Origin: Mesobacillus maritimus
GTDB taxonomy: Bacteria > Bacillota > Bacilli > Bacillales > Cytobacillaceae
Assembly (NCBI RefSeq): GCF_019749255.1
Contig: NZ_JACWFH010000023.1
Span: 1 to 64,000 of the forward strand
DNA: 64,000 nucleotides
Direction of reading: 5' to 3'
The translations under genes were made by a program, and so were the position numbers. The notes under the pieces are model-generated. The model worked only from the letters and a program-made list of their open reading frames with translations, did not search any database and had not been told where the DNA came from. The stretch's first letter is position 1. Each line of letters starts with the position of its first letter. This document shows positions 1-9,151 of the stretch, piece after piece.

Positions 1-33
1 CAAATCAAATACATTCATGCAAGGCTAGTGGTA

Positions 34-110
34 GGTGACAGGCACCATCCAAAATTTGGAACATTTATACGTGACAGGCACCTCCCAGAATATAGGAGGT
101 GCCTGTCACC
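34..110. repeat. GTGACAGGCACC palindromic repeat (partial + full copy)
   Basis: A full inverted repeat lies at 71-110: GTGACAGGCACC and GGTGCCTGTCAC arms enclose a CTCCC/GGAG inner stem. A partial copy with only the left arm and its inner palindrome precedes it at 34-60. Downstream, CACCTTCAA recurs at 107-115, 120-128 and 133-141, the last overlapping the nagB stop. The same family recurs at six other sites in the window. It lies just past the 3' end of nagB, so it could act as a transcript 3' stem-loop, although no clear T-run follows. Confidence 0.85.
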
Positions 111-137
111 TTCAAGTGTCACCTTCAATTACCACCT

Positions 138-899
138 TCAACTCTCAATAAAATACCCCTGCTGGGTAGTCACATATTGACATGCTTCTTCATCGGCGAT
201 GATTAAAACACTCGGATGTCTGTGCAAAATGGATGCTGGAAAATCCTCAGATACTTCCCCATTTAACAATCTAGCTAATGGGTCTGCCTTCTTCTTTCCT
301 GATACAAGTAATAATATCTGTTTGCTTTCCATAATGGTGTCGATTCCCATTGTAATCGCCTGGGTTGGCACTTCGTTCAGGCTTGCAAAAAATCGAGCAT
401 TGGCCTTTCGTGTTGATTCTGCTAGATTAATCACTTGCGTTCGGCTAGAAAACGGCGTTCCTGGTTCATTAAACCCGATATGCCCATTCAATCCAAGACC
501 TACCACCTGAAGATCAATTTGACCTGCATTTCGAATTTTGTTTTCATATTCCCAGCACTCTAGATCCAAATCAGCAGCGTTTCCATTGGGCAGATGGGCG
601 TTTTCCGGCAGAAGGTCGATATGCCCAAACAACTTGTCCTTCATATAGTAGTGATAGCTATTTGGATTCTCTCGCTCAATCCCAACATACTCATCAAGAT
701 TAAAGGTCGAAACCTGCTTAAAGGATACTTTCTCCTCCTGATAAGCTCGAATTAATTGTTGATAGAGTCCTTCTGGAGTTGATCCCGTCGCCATTCCCAG
801 CACTGGTCGTTCAAGAGAGTTCATTTTTTCAATCATAATGGAACAAGCTTTTTTGCTCATTTCCTCATAATCTTTTACTTTTAAAATTTCCAATTTCAT
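138..899 (-). CDS. nagB: Glucosamine-6-phosphate deaminase
   Basis: Converts glucosamine-6-phosphate to fructose-6-phosphate and ammonia, the last step of amino sugar catabolism, in the cytoplasm. From the chosen start it is 253 residues, close to the usual length for Bacillus NagB. The phosphate-binding stretch GMATGS (about 35-40), LDEY (about 68-71) and the family signature GLGLNGHIGFNEPG (about 134-147, with the catalytic His and Glu) are all present. The ATG at 899 overlaps the nagA stop by 4 bases (ATGA) and has a purine-rich AAAGGGGG site upstream. An earlier in-frame start at 929 lies inside nagA and is unlikely. It is the last gene of the nan/nag operon. Confidence 0.95.
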   Translation of the reverse strand: MKLEILKVKDYEEMSKKACSIMIEKMNSLERPVLGMATGSTPEGLYQQLIRAYQEEKVSFKQVSTFNLDEYVGIERENPNSYHYYMKDKLFGHIDLLPENAHLPNGNAADLDLECWEYENKIRNAGQIDLQVVGLGLNGHIGFNEPGTPFSSRTQVINLAESTRKANARFFASLNEVPTQAITMGIDTIMESKQILLLVSGKKKADPLARLLNGEVSEDFPASILHRHPSVLIIADEEACQYVTTQQGYFIES

Positions 900-2059
900 C
901 CCCCTTTGTAGGCAATCACACCGCGACAAATGGTGTATATAATATTCATTTCATCATCTACCAATAACAGATCAGCATCTTTTCCAACCGAAAGGCTTCC
1001 TTTTATGTCAAACACTCCGATTTGTTTCGCCGGATTGATTGAAGCCATTTCAATGATATGAGAAATCGTTACACCCTCGAGTTTCAGCATCTGTTGAGCA
1101 CCCTCATTCATTTTCAGGATACTCCCTGCCAAGGTACCATCCGCTAACACCGCACGATCCTCTGTCACCGTAACAGGTTGTCCGCCAAGTTCATAGTCAC
1201 CAGGCGCTAGCCCCTTAGCCCGCATGGAATCTGTAATTAGAATAAGACGTTCGCTCCGCATATGACTAAAAATCAACTGCATCATTTCTGGAGAAACATG
1301 AATTCCATCCGAAATCAGTTCGCCTCTTAACTCCTTCAATTGCAACGCCGCTCCTACCACACCGATATCCCGATGATGGATGCCACTCATTGCATTGCAC
1401 AAATGAGTGACTTGGCGAACTCCTTGAGTAACAGCCTTTTTCATCCCACGAAAATCGGTATTGGTATGCCCCGCTGATACATTCACGCCAGATGCCACTA
1501 ATTCCTTTATAAAGGCACCATTAGAATCATGTTCGGGAGCCATCGTAATAGTCTTAATCTGCTTTCCGGAAAGCTCTTGCCATTTTTGAAACAAGTCGAG
1601 GTCTGGCTCGAGGATAAAAGCTTCCGGTTGAGCGCCCGCTCGATTTTTTTCAACAAACGGGCCTTCAAGATGGACCCCAATGACTTCCGCATGTCCTGGT
1701 TTATTTTCATAGTCTGCGATAGTTACTAAAGCCTTCTCGATGTTTTCCGGAGATTGAGTGATCGTCGTGGCGAGGAAGCTTGTGGTCCCCTCCTTTGGTA
1801 AGAAAGAAGCCATCACATCAAGCGACTCCGCTGTGGCATCCATCACATCTGCCCCATTGGCACCATGGATGTGTCCATCAATAAATCCAGGAATAAGGTT
1901 GAAGTTTGTCCCATCAATTACGATTAGTTGTTCAGGCAATTCCTCTAGCTCTTTTGTAAAAATCCCGGCAATTTGCCCTTCTTTAATCAGTAAGGACCCC
2001 TTTTTAACGATTTCCCCCTCAGCATAGATGGTTGCGTTTGTTATTAAAATTGGATTCAA
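896..2059 (-). CDS. nagA: N-acetylglucosamine-6-phosphate deacetylase
   Basis: Removes acetate from GlcNAc-6-P to give GlcN-6-P, the substrate of the overlapping nagB. It has 387 residues, the normal length. Amidohydrolase-superfamily metal and catalytic residues are visible: HIH (63-65) after GFIDG, the metal-binding Glu in HLEGPF (about 132), His in AGHTN (about 198), His in THLCNA (about 219) and the catalytic Asp in LITDSM (about 277). The start codon is TTG, with an AAAGGATG-like site upstream. It lies 36 bases after the RpiR regulator gene and is translationally coupled to nagB. Confidence 0.95.
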   Translation of the reverse strand: MNPILITNATIYAEGEIVKKGSLLIKEGQIAGIFTKELEELPEQLIVIDGTNFNLIPGFIDGHIHGANGADVMDATAESLDVMASFLPKEGTTSFLATTITQSPENIEKALVTIADYENKPGHAEVIGVHLEGPFVEKNRAGAQPEAFILEPDLDLFQKWQELSGKQIKTITMAPEHDSNGAFIKELVASGVNVSAGHTNTDFRGMKKAVTQGVRQVTHLCNAMSGIHHRDIGVVGAALQLKELRGELISDGIHVSPEMMQLIFSHMRSERLILITDSMRAKGLAPGDYELGGQPVTVTEDRAVLADGTLAGSILKMNEGAQQMLKLEGVTISHIIEMASINPAKQIGVFDIKGSLSVGKDADLLLVDDEMNIIYTICRGVIAYKGG

Positions 2060-2095
2060 TTCTAATCCATCCTTTCACCCCAAATGGAGATAAGG

Positions 2096-2935
2096 TTAAT
2101 AGAGCTTGCTCGCAATATTCTCAGTAATCTCCATTTTTACTTTTTCCGCTTCTTGATAGTTTTTCATCGTTAATCCGGTACAAATTAAATCAATTAAGTA
2201 TAGTTGCGTAATTTTCGAAACCAATGACCCACTATCCAGCGGATTTTCCTTTGCAGATGTGAGTAAGATATAATCAGCATATTTCGTTAAAGGGGATTTG
2301 ACATAGTTGGTTAACGCAATGACAGTCGCTTTCTTTTCCTTGGCAATTTGTACTGTATCGACAATGTCCTTCGTGCTTCCTGTTAAACTAATGGCCACAA
2401 CCACTGATTTTTCATTCAACGAAGAAGCCCGCATCACTTGAAAATGGGGATCGGTAAATACACTCACATGTTTGCCAATCCGCATTAACCTATTTTGCAT
2501 ATCCAAGCCGGCAATTCCCGATGAACCAATTCCAAAAATAACAACATCTTGCGACCTGCCAATCGCTTCAATACTTCCCTCGAGCGATTTTGCATCTAAA
2601 ATATCATACGTATCCTCAATTGCATGAACCACATTTGTTCGAATCTTTTCGATATACGTCTCATCATGATGTTGATTCGATTCAGCACTTACTTCCTGTG
2701 CCAATAAAAATTTAAAATCTTGAAACCCCTTGTATCCTAATTTCCGAAAGAAACGTAACACGGTTGCTTCAGCCACTTCACTTGCTTCTGATAATTCCGT
2801 TAAGGAATGATACAAAACCTGCTCTGAGTTTTCCTGGATATATTCATAAATTTTGTTTTCCGACTTCGTAAAATTATGCTTATTTTGCTCTATTACAATA
2901 GAAGGCTTTGGGCCACTGATTTGTCTATTTTCCAC
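2096..2935 (-). CDS. MurR/RpiR family regulator of the sialic acid operon
   Basis: Transcription factor of 279 residues with an N-terminal RpiR-type helix-turn-helix (about 1-85, ending in a VAEATVLRFFRKLGY recognition region) and a C-terminal SIS sugar-phosphate binding domain (about 125-255, with GIGSSGIAG and SLTGSTKD). The GTG start has AGAGGTG upstream. It sits between the ROK kinase and nagA, so it probably senses a phosphorylated amino sugar (ManNAc-6-P or GlcNAc-6-P) and controls this operon. This NanR-like role is inferred from context. The operator is not identified. Confidence 0.88.
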   Translation of the reverse strand: MENRQISGPKPSIVIEQNKHNFTKSENKIYEYIQENSEQVLYHSLTELSEASEVAEATVLRFFRKLGYKGFQDFKFLLAQEVSAESNQHHDETYIEKIRTNVVHAIEDTYDILDAKSLEGSIEAIGRSQDVVIFGIGSSGIAGLDMQNRLMRIGKHVSVFTDPHFQVMRASSLNEKSVVVAISLTGSTKDIVDTVQIAKEKKATVIALTNYVKSPLTKYADYILLTSAKENPLDSGSLVSKITQLYLIDLICTGLTMKNYQEAEKVKMEITENIASKLY

Positions 2936-2986
2936 TTTTTACACCTCTCGCTCTATCTACGTGTTCCATCTTCTTTATTGATCGCT

Positions 2987-3928
2987 TCATCTTCGTGTAT
3001 CATCAGTAAATGCTTTGTCCTCCCCTTCATATCTTGATAAAAAATGCCTAGCCGCCCCTAATAGATTTGCTTTGTTGTCATGCTGAGCAAGTTTGATTTG
3101 TAAGGACTTTCGGTGGTTTGGCATGATTTTTTTATCAAGCGATGACTGGATGGCGTCTCGTAAAAAATCTCCTTGTGCGGAAATTCCGCCGCCAATGACG
3201 ATTAGCTCTGGATTAAAGATATGAACCAGGGATTGTAATCCTGTCGTAACATCTTCCACCCAGTGTTTAAATAGCGTAACTGCTTTCGCCTCTCCAGCTT
3301 TCGCCAATTCAAAAAAGTGTATTAACGGCATCTCAGCGCCAAATTCATGTTGAACAAGCTCTGAAAGTGCTGAACTAGAGGCATATTTTTCATAACAACC
3401 ACAGTTTCCGCACGTACATGGCTTCCCATTTGGGTATAGATTGATATGTCCGATTTCCCCTGCAGAGAAATTCGCCCCTGTATAAAGCTTGCCATCCAAG
3501 ACCAAGGCCCCACCTATTCCCGTTCCAATGGTTACACAAAGAAAATGATTGAACCCTTTCGCTGCCCCCTGCCAATACTCACCAAGTGCCGTGCAATTCA
3601 CATCGTTCTCAACGGTCACCGGCAATCCTGTGTGGTTGGCAACAAGCTCAGCTAGCGGTGTGCCTGAATAACCTGGAATATTGTCTGTCGCAAACACGAC
3701 CACACCTTTTACGGAATCAATTTGTCCTGCAGAGCTGATGGCAATCCCCGGTAAATCCTGTTCTTCCATGAGTTGGTCACAGATTCTATAAACTTTCTCT
3801 ACGACGGCCCTTCCACCTTTGGATGCCTCTGTTGGAATCGAGGTATGACGGATTATCGTTCCATGACCATCCACTACACCGTATTTAATGGAAGTCCCAC
3901 CAATGTCAATAACGCCAAGCTGCATCAT
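2987..3928 (-). CDS. nanK: ROK family kinase, probable N-acetylmannosamine kinase
   Basis: A 313-residue ROK kinase expected to phosphorylate ManNAc to ManNAc-6-P between the lyase and the epimerase. Visible motifs are the ATP-binding DIGGTSIKYG (8-17), ENDVN with the catalytic Asp (107-111), GTGIGG (135-140), the GEIGH zinc His (about 161) and the ROK zinc motif CTCGNCGCYE (171-180). An AAGGAG site lies just upstream of the ATG. The sequence alone does not separate a ManNAc kinase from glucokinase or a GlcNAc kinase. The assignment rests on the surrounding nan genes. Confidence 0.82.
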   Translation of the reverse strand: MMQLGVIDIGGTSIKYGVVDGHGTIIRHTSIPTEASKGGRAVVEKVYRICDQLMEEQDLPGIAISSAGQIDSVKGVVVFATDNIPGYSGTPLAELVANHTGLPVTVENDVNCTALGEYWQGAAKGFNHFLCVTIGTGIGGALVLDGKLYTGANFSAGEIGHINLYPNGKPCTCGNCGCYEKYASSSALSELVQHEFGAEMPLIHFFELAKAGEAKAVTLFKHWVEDVTTGLQSLVHIFNPELIVIGGGISAQGDFLRDAIQSSLDKKIMPNHRKSLQIKLAQHDNKANLLGAARHFLSRYEGEDKAFTDDTRR

Positions 3929-3944
3929 CAGTTCTCCTTTTATG

Positions 3945-4000
3945 ATAAAAAGAGAAAAACCCCTATTCAGGTCTTTCTCTCTCCTTTTTTATGGGTAAAA
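3945..4000 (-). other. Imperfect inverted repeat between flavoprotein and nanK
   Basis: The 134-base gap between the flavoprotein gene and nanK holds an imperfect hairpin (AAAAAGAGAAA and TTTCTCTC arms around CCTATTCA). It could be an mRNA processing or stability element that sets relative expression of the two halves of the operon. The arms carry mismatches, so this is tentative. Confidence 0.3.
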
Positions 4001-4062
4001 CAATTTTGAAAGTCTGTTAGTAGAGTTTGTTGTTAAACTCTTAAAGCCATGAGAAAAGAGAT

Positions 4063-5778
4063 TTATTGATTACGAAACATCAGTTGAATCGAACGATCAT
4101 TGCCTTCCGAAACAAATAAACGTTTGTTGTATTCTGGGTTCTCCTGCGGATAATCTTCGCGGTAGTGAGCGCCTCTGCTTTCTTTTCTCTCAAGCATCAC
4201 CTGTAGCAAGATTTGTGAAAGCCGAATAAAATTCCTCGCTTTCACCGCGAGTTTCCGAGTAGCTTGCTGTTCAAAGAACAACCCCAGATTAAACTGTGAT
4301 TCCATTCTCTTTATTTCTTCAAATGCTAGAGTTAAATGTTTTTCTGAACGAACGACATTTCCATGATACCACATGATCTCTTTGATTCGATCAATCATTC
4401 CATGCGCTTGTTCTTCCATCCCTTTAAACTCATGTTGGGAAAATCGATTCCCTCGCTCTTCGATTTTCCCTCTTTCATCAAACAGCTTCTCTAGATGAGC
4501 ATTTCCCTCATCTTCACTAACCCTACAAACATCTGTTGTTCTTAAATACTCACCACAATCGGCAGCGGCTCGCTTTCCGAACACCATACAAGCTCCAGTG
4601 GAATTCCCCCCAAGCCGATTGGCTCCTTCAATATTGCATGAAAGTTCTCCAATCACGTACAACCCAGCAACTCCCGTACGACCATAGGTGTCAATATCCA
4701 CGCCGCCATTGCTAGCATGGGCAAACGGTGCGATTCGCACCTCATCCTCAATGAAATGAATGTTTTTTTCTTTTAACCAATTTAAGTAAACGGTATAGAA
4801 CTCTTCTTCATTCTCATAGAGTTTTGGATCATACTGAAGCTGAAAGCCTTTTTCGTTATTCGATTGAATGATTTCTTTCATCATGGCAATATCGAAGTAT
4901 TTGGATTCAAGCGAATGAGTAAACGGTCCATGAGTGCTTCTCATTTCCAAACACTCATCTTTCGACACCCCTTCAGGAAGATAAGGATCCAACAAGCTTT
5001 CCCCATTCTCGTTGATGATATCGTCACAATACATCAGCGTGTGTTCACCAAATAACGTTTTATATTTGGGAGTCGTGATACCCGGAATAAATTGAATATA
5101 TTCCATATTCACTAGGCTTGCGCCAGCTTCAAGAGCGAGAATATGTCCTGAGCCATCCACATCATTTGGGTTGAGATTATGCTTATATATACTTCCAAAC
5201 CCACCTGTCGCCAAAATGACCGCTTTGCATTCGACCAACACCAACTCATTTGCTTCATCTAAAAGGATAGCTCCCACAATCCGCTGGTCTTTTTTTATCA
5301 ATGTGATGACAACGGTTTTTTCCATAATGGTTAGGTGATCGTATTGTGCAAATATTCCTCTAACATTGTCACGTATCTGATCCCAGTCACTTAGTAAATA
5401 AATGTCCCGAGCATGATTGGCAAAGCAAGCCTTTCGTTCCTCCGCCAACTTCTTAGCGTTTACACCGATGTCTTGATATTCCTTCACTCTTTCTGGAATG
5501 TCTTTGACATAGACCTCAGCCAAGTCTTGTCGATGCATCCCGTGACTTAAACTCTCAATATCTTGCAGAAACGTCTGTTGATCGTCTTCATCCTTCGTTA
5601 CTTGCGTCCCAAGGGAAGCCTTTAAAGGATAAAAGCTTGAACCAGAAGCTACCTTCATCTTTGTCACCATAAGAACTTGATGCTGCTGATCTGCCAGTTC
5701 TTTACTTGCTTTTATCCCAGCTAAGCCACTTCCCACAACTAAAACATCAATCTTGATTTTCTTGCTGATTTTCGTCAT
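4063..5778 (-). CDS. FAD-dependent oxidoreductase, fumarate reductase/aspartate oxidase-like
   Basis: A cytoplasmic flavoprotein of 571 residues with no signal peptide. The N-terminus carries a Rossmann GSGLAG (16-21) after two lysine-rich turns. Later come ATGGFG (about 190-195), PFAHASNGGV (about 351-360), GLYVIGE (about 372-378) and ANRLGGNS (about 386-393). These match the FAD domain of succinate dehydrogenase/fumarate reductase A, NadB and AprA-type proteins. The usual RDxxxR segment with the proton-donating Arg appears replaced by FDIAMMKE, which argues against fumarate or aspartate as substrate. It lies 30 bases after the sialic acid transporter, inside the nan operon. No known step of Neu5Ac catabolism needs it. 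A role on a modified or dehydro sialic acid is speculation. Confidence 0.8.
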   Translation of the reverse strand: MTKISKKIKIDVLVVGSGLAGIKASKELADQQHQVLMVTKMKVASGSSFYPLKASLGTQVTKDEDDQQTFLQDIESLSHGMHRQDLAEVYVKDIPERVKEYQDIGVNAKKLAEERKACFANHARDIYLLSDWDQIRDNVRGIFAQYDHLTIMEKTVVITLIKKDQRIVGAILLDEANELVLVECKAVILATGGFGSIYKHNLNPNDVDGSGHILALEAGASLVNMEYIQFIPGITTPKYKTLFGEHTLMYCDDIINENGESLLDPYLPEGVSKDECLEMRSTHGPFTHSLESKYFDIAMMKEIIQSNNEKGFQLQYDPKLYENEEEFYTVYLNWLKEKNIHFIEDEVRIAPFAHASNGGVDIDTYGRTGVAGLYVIGELSCNIEGANRLGGNSTGACMVFGKRAAADCGEYLRTTDVCRVSEDEGNAHLEKLFDERGKIEERGNRFSQHEFKGMEEQAHGMIDRIKEIMWYHGNVVRSEKHLTLAFEEIKRMESQFNLGLFFEQQATRKLAVKARNFIRLSQILLQVMLERKESRGAHYREDYPQENPEYNKRLFVSEGNDRSIQLMFRNQ

Positions 5779-5808
5779 AATTCCACCTAGTTTGGTTTCT
5801 TTTCCTGT

Positions 5809-7305
5809 TTACATGGCCTTTTTATGGTCATAATACGTCAGATCTCCATTTTCAGCTTTGCTTTTCCCACCAAAAAGGATACTAAATCCATAACCAAATA
5901 CAATCGATGCCACTAAATTAATGATCGAGTATGCCCATAAAGAAATGTCAGTAAAGTAAGAGACATAAATCGCCACGATTGCTGTTGCAATAAAACCATA
6001 CAACGCACCCTTTGAATTCGCTTTCTTTGTCAATACTCCAAGTGTAAAGGTTCCTCCAACAATCCCTAACACTAACCCCATAAGTCCGTTAAACCAAGAA
6101 TAAGCAGAACTTACATCTGAATAAGCAAGGACGATGGCAAACACAATGGAGAAAATCCCAACAATCGTTGAAACATTCCGAGCAATTTTCGTACTCTTTT
6201 CATCACTCATATTCGGTTTAATGACTTTCTGAATATCCAATGTCCAGCTTGTTGCTACACTGTTGAGACCAGTTGAAAGAGTGGATTGACCAGCAGCGAA
6301 TAAGCCCGCAATCAATAAACCTGAAACCCCTGCAGGAAGCTCACTTACAATAAAGTTTGCAAAGATTAAGTCCGCTTTTCCTTCTGGTAATGAAGCTGCT
6401 TGTTGAGTATAAAAGACATATAAAGCGGTTCCAATAAAGAAGAATAAAGTCGCTGTCCCAAGAGAAAGCACACCATTTAGTGTAGTCATTTTATTCATCT
6501 CTTTTAAATCATCCGTAGTCAAATACCGTTGAACCATATCTTGACTTGAAATATAAGAAAACGCTGTTGATAATCCAGCACCGACGATGAGAAGAAGCAC
6601 GCTATTGTTGACAAAATTCGGGTCAAACAAGACAACATCACTAAAGAACTTTTGATCCGCTACCCCTTTACTGACCACTTCACCAAATCCACCATCAATG
6701 GCAAATAGAAGCACAATCAAAGCGAAAATACCGCCACCGATTAAAACAACACCTTGGATAAAATCGGTCCAAAGAACGGATTTGATTCCGCCAAACGATG
6801 AGTAAATCGTTGCAATGACACCCATAAAGAGGATGATCACGATGGTATTGATTCCTGTTACTGCAGCTAATGCAATCGCAGGTAAGTACATGATGATGGA
6901 CATCCGACCAATTTGATAAATGATAAAGAGAACGCTTCCTAAAATCCGCATTTTTTTATCAAAACGGCGCTCTAAATACTCATACGCTGTATCGAGATTT
7001 AATTTTCTGTATACAGGAAGGAAGAAATAAATCGCCACTGGCACTGCAATGAAAAGTCCTAATTGTGCAAACCAAATTTCCCATGAACCTAAATAGGAGT
7101 TACCGGCGAGGGATAAAAATGAAATGGGACTTAATAATGTCGCGAACAAGCTAACAGATGTAACCCACCAGGGGATGGAACCATCCCCTTTAAAGAACTC
7201 TTTTCCTTTCATTTCTTTTTTAGCGACTGCAATTCCGATATATAAGATAAATAATAAATAGGCAAACAAGATAATATAATCAATTACTGCAAATTTACCA
7301 TCCAT
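5809..7305 (-). CDS. Sodium:solute symporter, probable sialic acid transporter
   Basis: An integral membrane protein of 498 residues with about 13 hydrophobic segments, typical of the SSS (LeuT-fold) family. An early SLFATLLSPISFLSLAG region fits SSS TM1, and a GQSTLSTGLNS segment fits the sodium-site helix (TM8). Its length matches SiaT-type sialic acid symporters. It lies 18 bases after nanA and just before the flavoprotein, so uptake of N-acetylneuraminate or a derivative driven by Na+ is the best inference. No extracellular sialidase is encoded in the window, so free sialic acid is the likely substrate. An AAGGAGGG site precedes the ATG. Confidence 0.85.
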   Translation of the reverse strand: MDGKFAVIDYIILFAYLLFILYIGIAVAKKEMKGKEFFKGDGSIPWWVTSVSLFATLLSPISFLSLAGNSYLGSWEIWFAQLGLFIAVPVAIYFFLPVYRKLNLDTAYEYLERRFDKKMRILGSVLFIIYQIGRMSIIMYLPAIALAAVTGINTIVIILFMGVIATIYSSFGGIKSVLWTDFIQGVVLIGGGIFALIVLLFAIDGGFGEVVSKGVADQKFFSDVVLFDPNFVNNSVLLLIVGAGLSTAFSYISSQDMVQRYLTTDDLKEMNKMTTLNGVLSLGTATLFFFIGTALYVFYTQQAASLPEGKADLIFANFIVSELPAGVSGLLIAGLFAAGQSTLSTGLNSVATSWTLDIQKVIKPNMSDEKSTKIARNVSTIVGIFSIVFAIVLAYSDVSSAYSWFNGLMGLVLGIVGGTFTLGVLTKKANSKGALYGFIATAIVAIYVSYFTDISLWAYSIINLVASIVFGYGFSILFGGKSKAENGDLTYYDHKKAM

Positions 7306-7323
7306 TCTGAATACCCTCCTTAT

Positions 7324-8196
7324 CTACACTTTTAGATATTTTTCCGCGATCAGCTTTGCTTTTAGAACTTTATCTTCCTGAAGCGTTTTCATTGGTTTCC
7401 TGCAAAATCCTGCATCTACACCTTGCGTCTTCAACATTTCTTTAATGGTCTGGTAAAGACCATTTTCTAAAATTTCCGCAATCAAGTCGTTTGTTACCTT
7501 CTGAATTTCTCTTGCCTCTTCAATTCGTCCATCTTGTGCGAATTCAAAGATTTGTTTCGCCCTTTGGCCATTTACATTGAATGTACTACCGATGGCACCA
7601 TCTATGTTTAACACACTTGCCGATAGAAGCATTTCATCAAAACCAGAATAGATAAGCTTATCAGGGAAAGCATGGCGGATTCTTTCTAATAAGAAGAAAT
7701 CTGGTGCTGTAAACTTTACGCCAATAATTTTTTCGTTTTCAAACAACTCACCAAATTGTTGAAGGTCCATGCTTACTCCAGTCAATGCAGGAATCGAGTA
7801 AATAATCATTTGGTTATCTACATTTTCTAAAATGGTATTGTAATAATCCTTAATTTCTGCGAAATCAAACTTGTAGTAAAAAGGAGTCACCGCAGAAATC
7901 GCATCATATTTTAAGTCAGTTACAAATTGAGCTAGTTCAACGGCCTCATCAATATTCAGAGATCCAACTTGCGCAATCAGTTTTACTTGATCGCCTACTT
8001 CATCTTTTACAATTTCAAAAATCTGCTTTTTCTGCTCTGTTGAAATTAAGAAGTTTTCTCCACTGCTTCCGTTTACATATAAACCATCCACTTTGGAAAC
8101 ATCAAGATTATGGCGAACAATCTCTCTTAATCCTTTTTCATTGACTTGCCCTTTTTCATCAAATGAACACATTAACGCTGTAAAAATCCCTTTCAT
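7324..8196 (-). CDS. nanA: N-acetylneuraminate lyase
   Basis: Cleaves Neu5Ac to N-acetylmannosamine and pyruvate. It is a 290-residue DHDPS-family TIM barrel. The carboxylate-binding GSSGE is at 43-47, the catalytic Tyr in IIYSIPALTG at about 133, and the Schiff-base Lys in IIGVKFT at 161. The pattern FDE (about 186-188) followed by GSTFN (about 203-207) corresponds to the Asp-Glu and Ser residues that contact the sugar tail in characterised sialic acid lyases. This favours NanA over dihydrodipicolinate synthase. It is the second gene of the operon, 77 bases after nanE. Confidence 0.93.
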   Translation of the reverse strand: MKGIFTALMCSFDEKGQVNEKGLREIVRHNLDVSKVDGLYVNGSSGENFLISTEQKKQIFEIVKDEVGDQVKLIAQVGSLNIDEAVELAQFVTDLKYDAISAVTPFYYKFDFAEIKDYYNTILENVDNQMIIYSIPALTGVSMDLQQFGELFENEKIIGVKFTAPDFFLLERIRHAFPDKLIYSGFDEMLLSASVLNIDGAIGSTFNVNGQRAKQIFEFAQDGRIEEAREIQKVTNDLIAEILENGLYQTIKEMLKTQGVDAGFCRKPMKTLQEDKVLKAKLIAEKYLKV

Positions 8197-8273
8197 CTCT
8201 TCACCCTCTAATTCTATTAGTTGTTTATCACTTTTTTTGCCTGGTTTATGATTCTATTAAATTTGGATAAAAC

Positions 8274-8975
8274 TTATTTTGTATAACTTTCTTCAACTGA
8301 AAGAGCATGTACCGCCTTAGCGAACTTTTCAGTAATCAGTTTTGGACGGGTAATGGCACTTCCAACAACAACCGCATGTGCCCCAATCTCAAGAGCTTTT
8401 TTTGCTTTTTCTGGTGTATCAATATTTCCTTCTGCAATAACGGGAACCTTCACATTTTCCACTACCTCTTTTAATACTTCCAATGGAACCGTCCCTTCGG
8501 AATAAGGCGTATACCCTGCCATTGTTGTTGCCACAATGTCAACTCCCGCCTTTTCAGCAGCGATTGCTTCTTCAAGCGTTGATGTATCCGCCATGAATAA
8601 TTGATTTGGATACTTTGCTTTTACTTCAAAAAAGAAGTCTTGAAAACTTTGCCCACCTGGTCTTGCCTGAATGGTGGCATCAAAAGCAATAATATCTACA
8701 CCTTCTTGGTAAAGCTCGTCCACTTCTTCTAGTGTGGGTGTGATATAAACCGCACTGTCAGGATAGTCTTTCTTGATAATCCCAATTAACGGAAGATCCA
8801 CTTCTTGCTTAATCGCTTGAATATCCTTCACAGTATTTGCCCGGATTCCAGATGCACCACCAAGCTTTGCTGCTAACGCCATTTTGCTCATGATATAAGA
8901 ATCATGAAGAGGCTCATCCTCCAATGCTTGACAAGAAACAATAAGCTTCTTGTACATTTTATCTAAAACCTTCAT
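8274..8975 (-). CDS. nanE: N-acetylmannosamine-6-phosphate 2-epimerase
   Basis: Converts ManNAc-6-P to GlcNAc-6-P and so feeds nagA. The chosen ATG at 8975 gives 233 residues, normal for NanE. It has a GGAGAGGGAGA site upstream. The open frame runs on to 9083, but that extension (36 residues) covers the mRNA leader and the cre site. Conserved features are [11 protein letters not shown] near the start, [25 protein letters not shown] and the phosphate-binding VPVIAEGNI and [11 protein letters not shown] near the end. It is the first gene of the operon. Confidence 0.94.
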   Translation of the reverse strand: MKVLDKMYKKLIVSCQALEDEPLHDSYIMSKMALAAKLGGASGIRANTVKDIQAIKQEVDLPLIGIIKKDYPDSAVYITPTLEEVDELYQEGVDIIAFDATIQARPGGQSFQDFFFEVKAKYPNQLFMADTSTLEEAIAAEKAGVDIVATTMAGYTPYSEGTVPLEVLKEVVENVKVPVIAEGNIDTPEKAKKALEIGAHAVVVGSAITRPKLITEKFAKAVHALSVEESYTK

Positions 8976-9052
8976 TCTCCCTCTCCTACCTTCTCGATAA
9001 GTGATCAATTTAAACTCAATGAGCTCTATGTATCTTTCAAGCTGGTCAAAAA

Positions 9053-9067
9053 TATAACCGCTTTCAT
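9053..9067 (-). promoter_or_regulatory. Candidate cre site of the nan operon
   Basis: On the minus strand ATGAAAGCGGTTATA matches the CcpA consensus WTGNAARCGNWWWCA at all fixed positions except one. It lies just at or after the expected transcription start of nanE, a position that normally gives catabolite repression. Confidence 0.6.
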
Positions 9068-9073
9068 ATTCAA

Positions 9074-9102
9074 AATGTATCACGATGAAAACTAGTTGTC
9101 AA
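9074..9102 (-). promoter_or_regulatory. Sigma-A promoter of the nan/nag operon
   Basis: Minus strand TTGACA (9102-9097), a 17-base spacer and TACATT (9079-9074). The start would fall near 9067 and leave a leader of about 90 nt before the nanE ATG. This supports the shorter NanE start. Confidence 0.65.
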
Positions 9103-9151
9103 ATTAAATTTTAAAAATGATAGTTGGTTATCAAAAATTGGTAAAAAGAGA

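Noticed and set aside
8976-9083. N-terminal extension of NanE
   Set aside because: It overlaps the cre site and mRNA leader and lies before a strong ribosome site. Normal NanE length is reached from ATG 8975.
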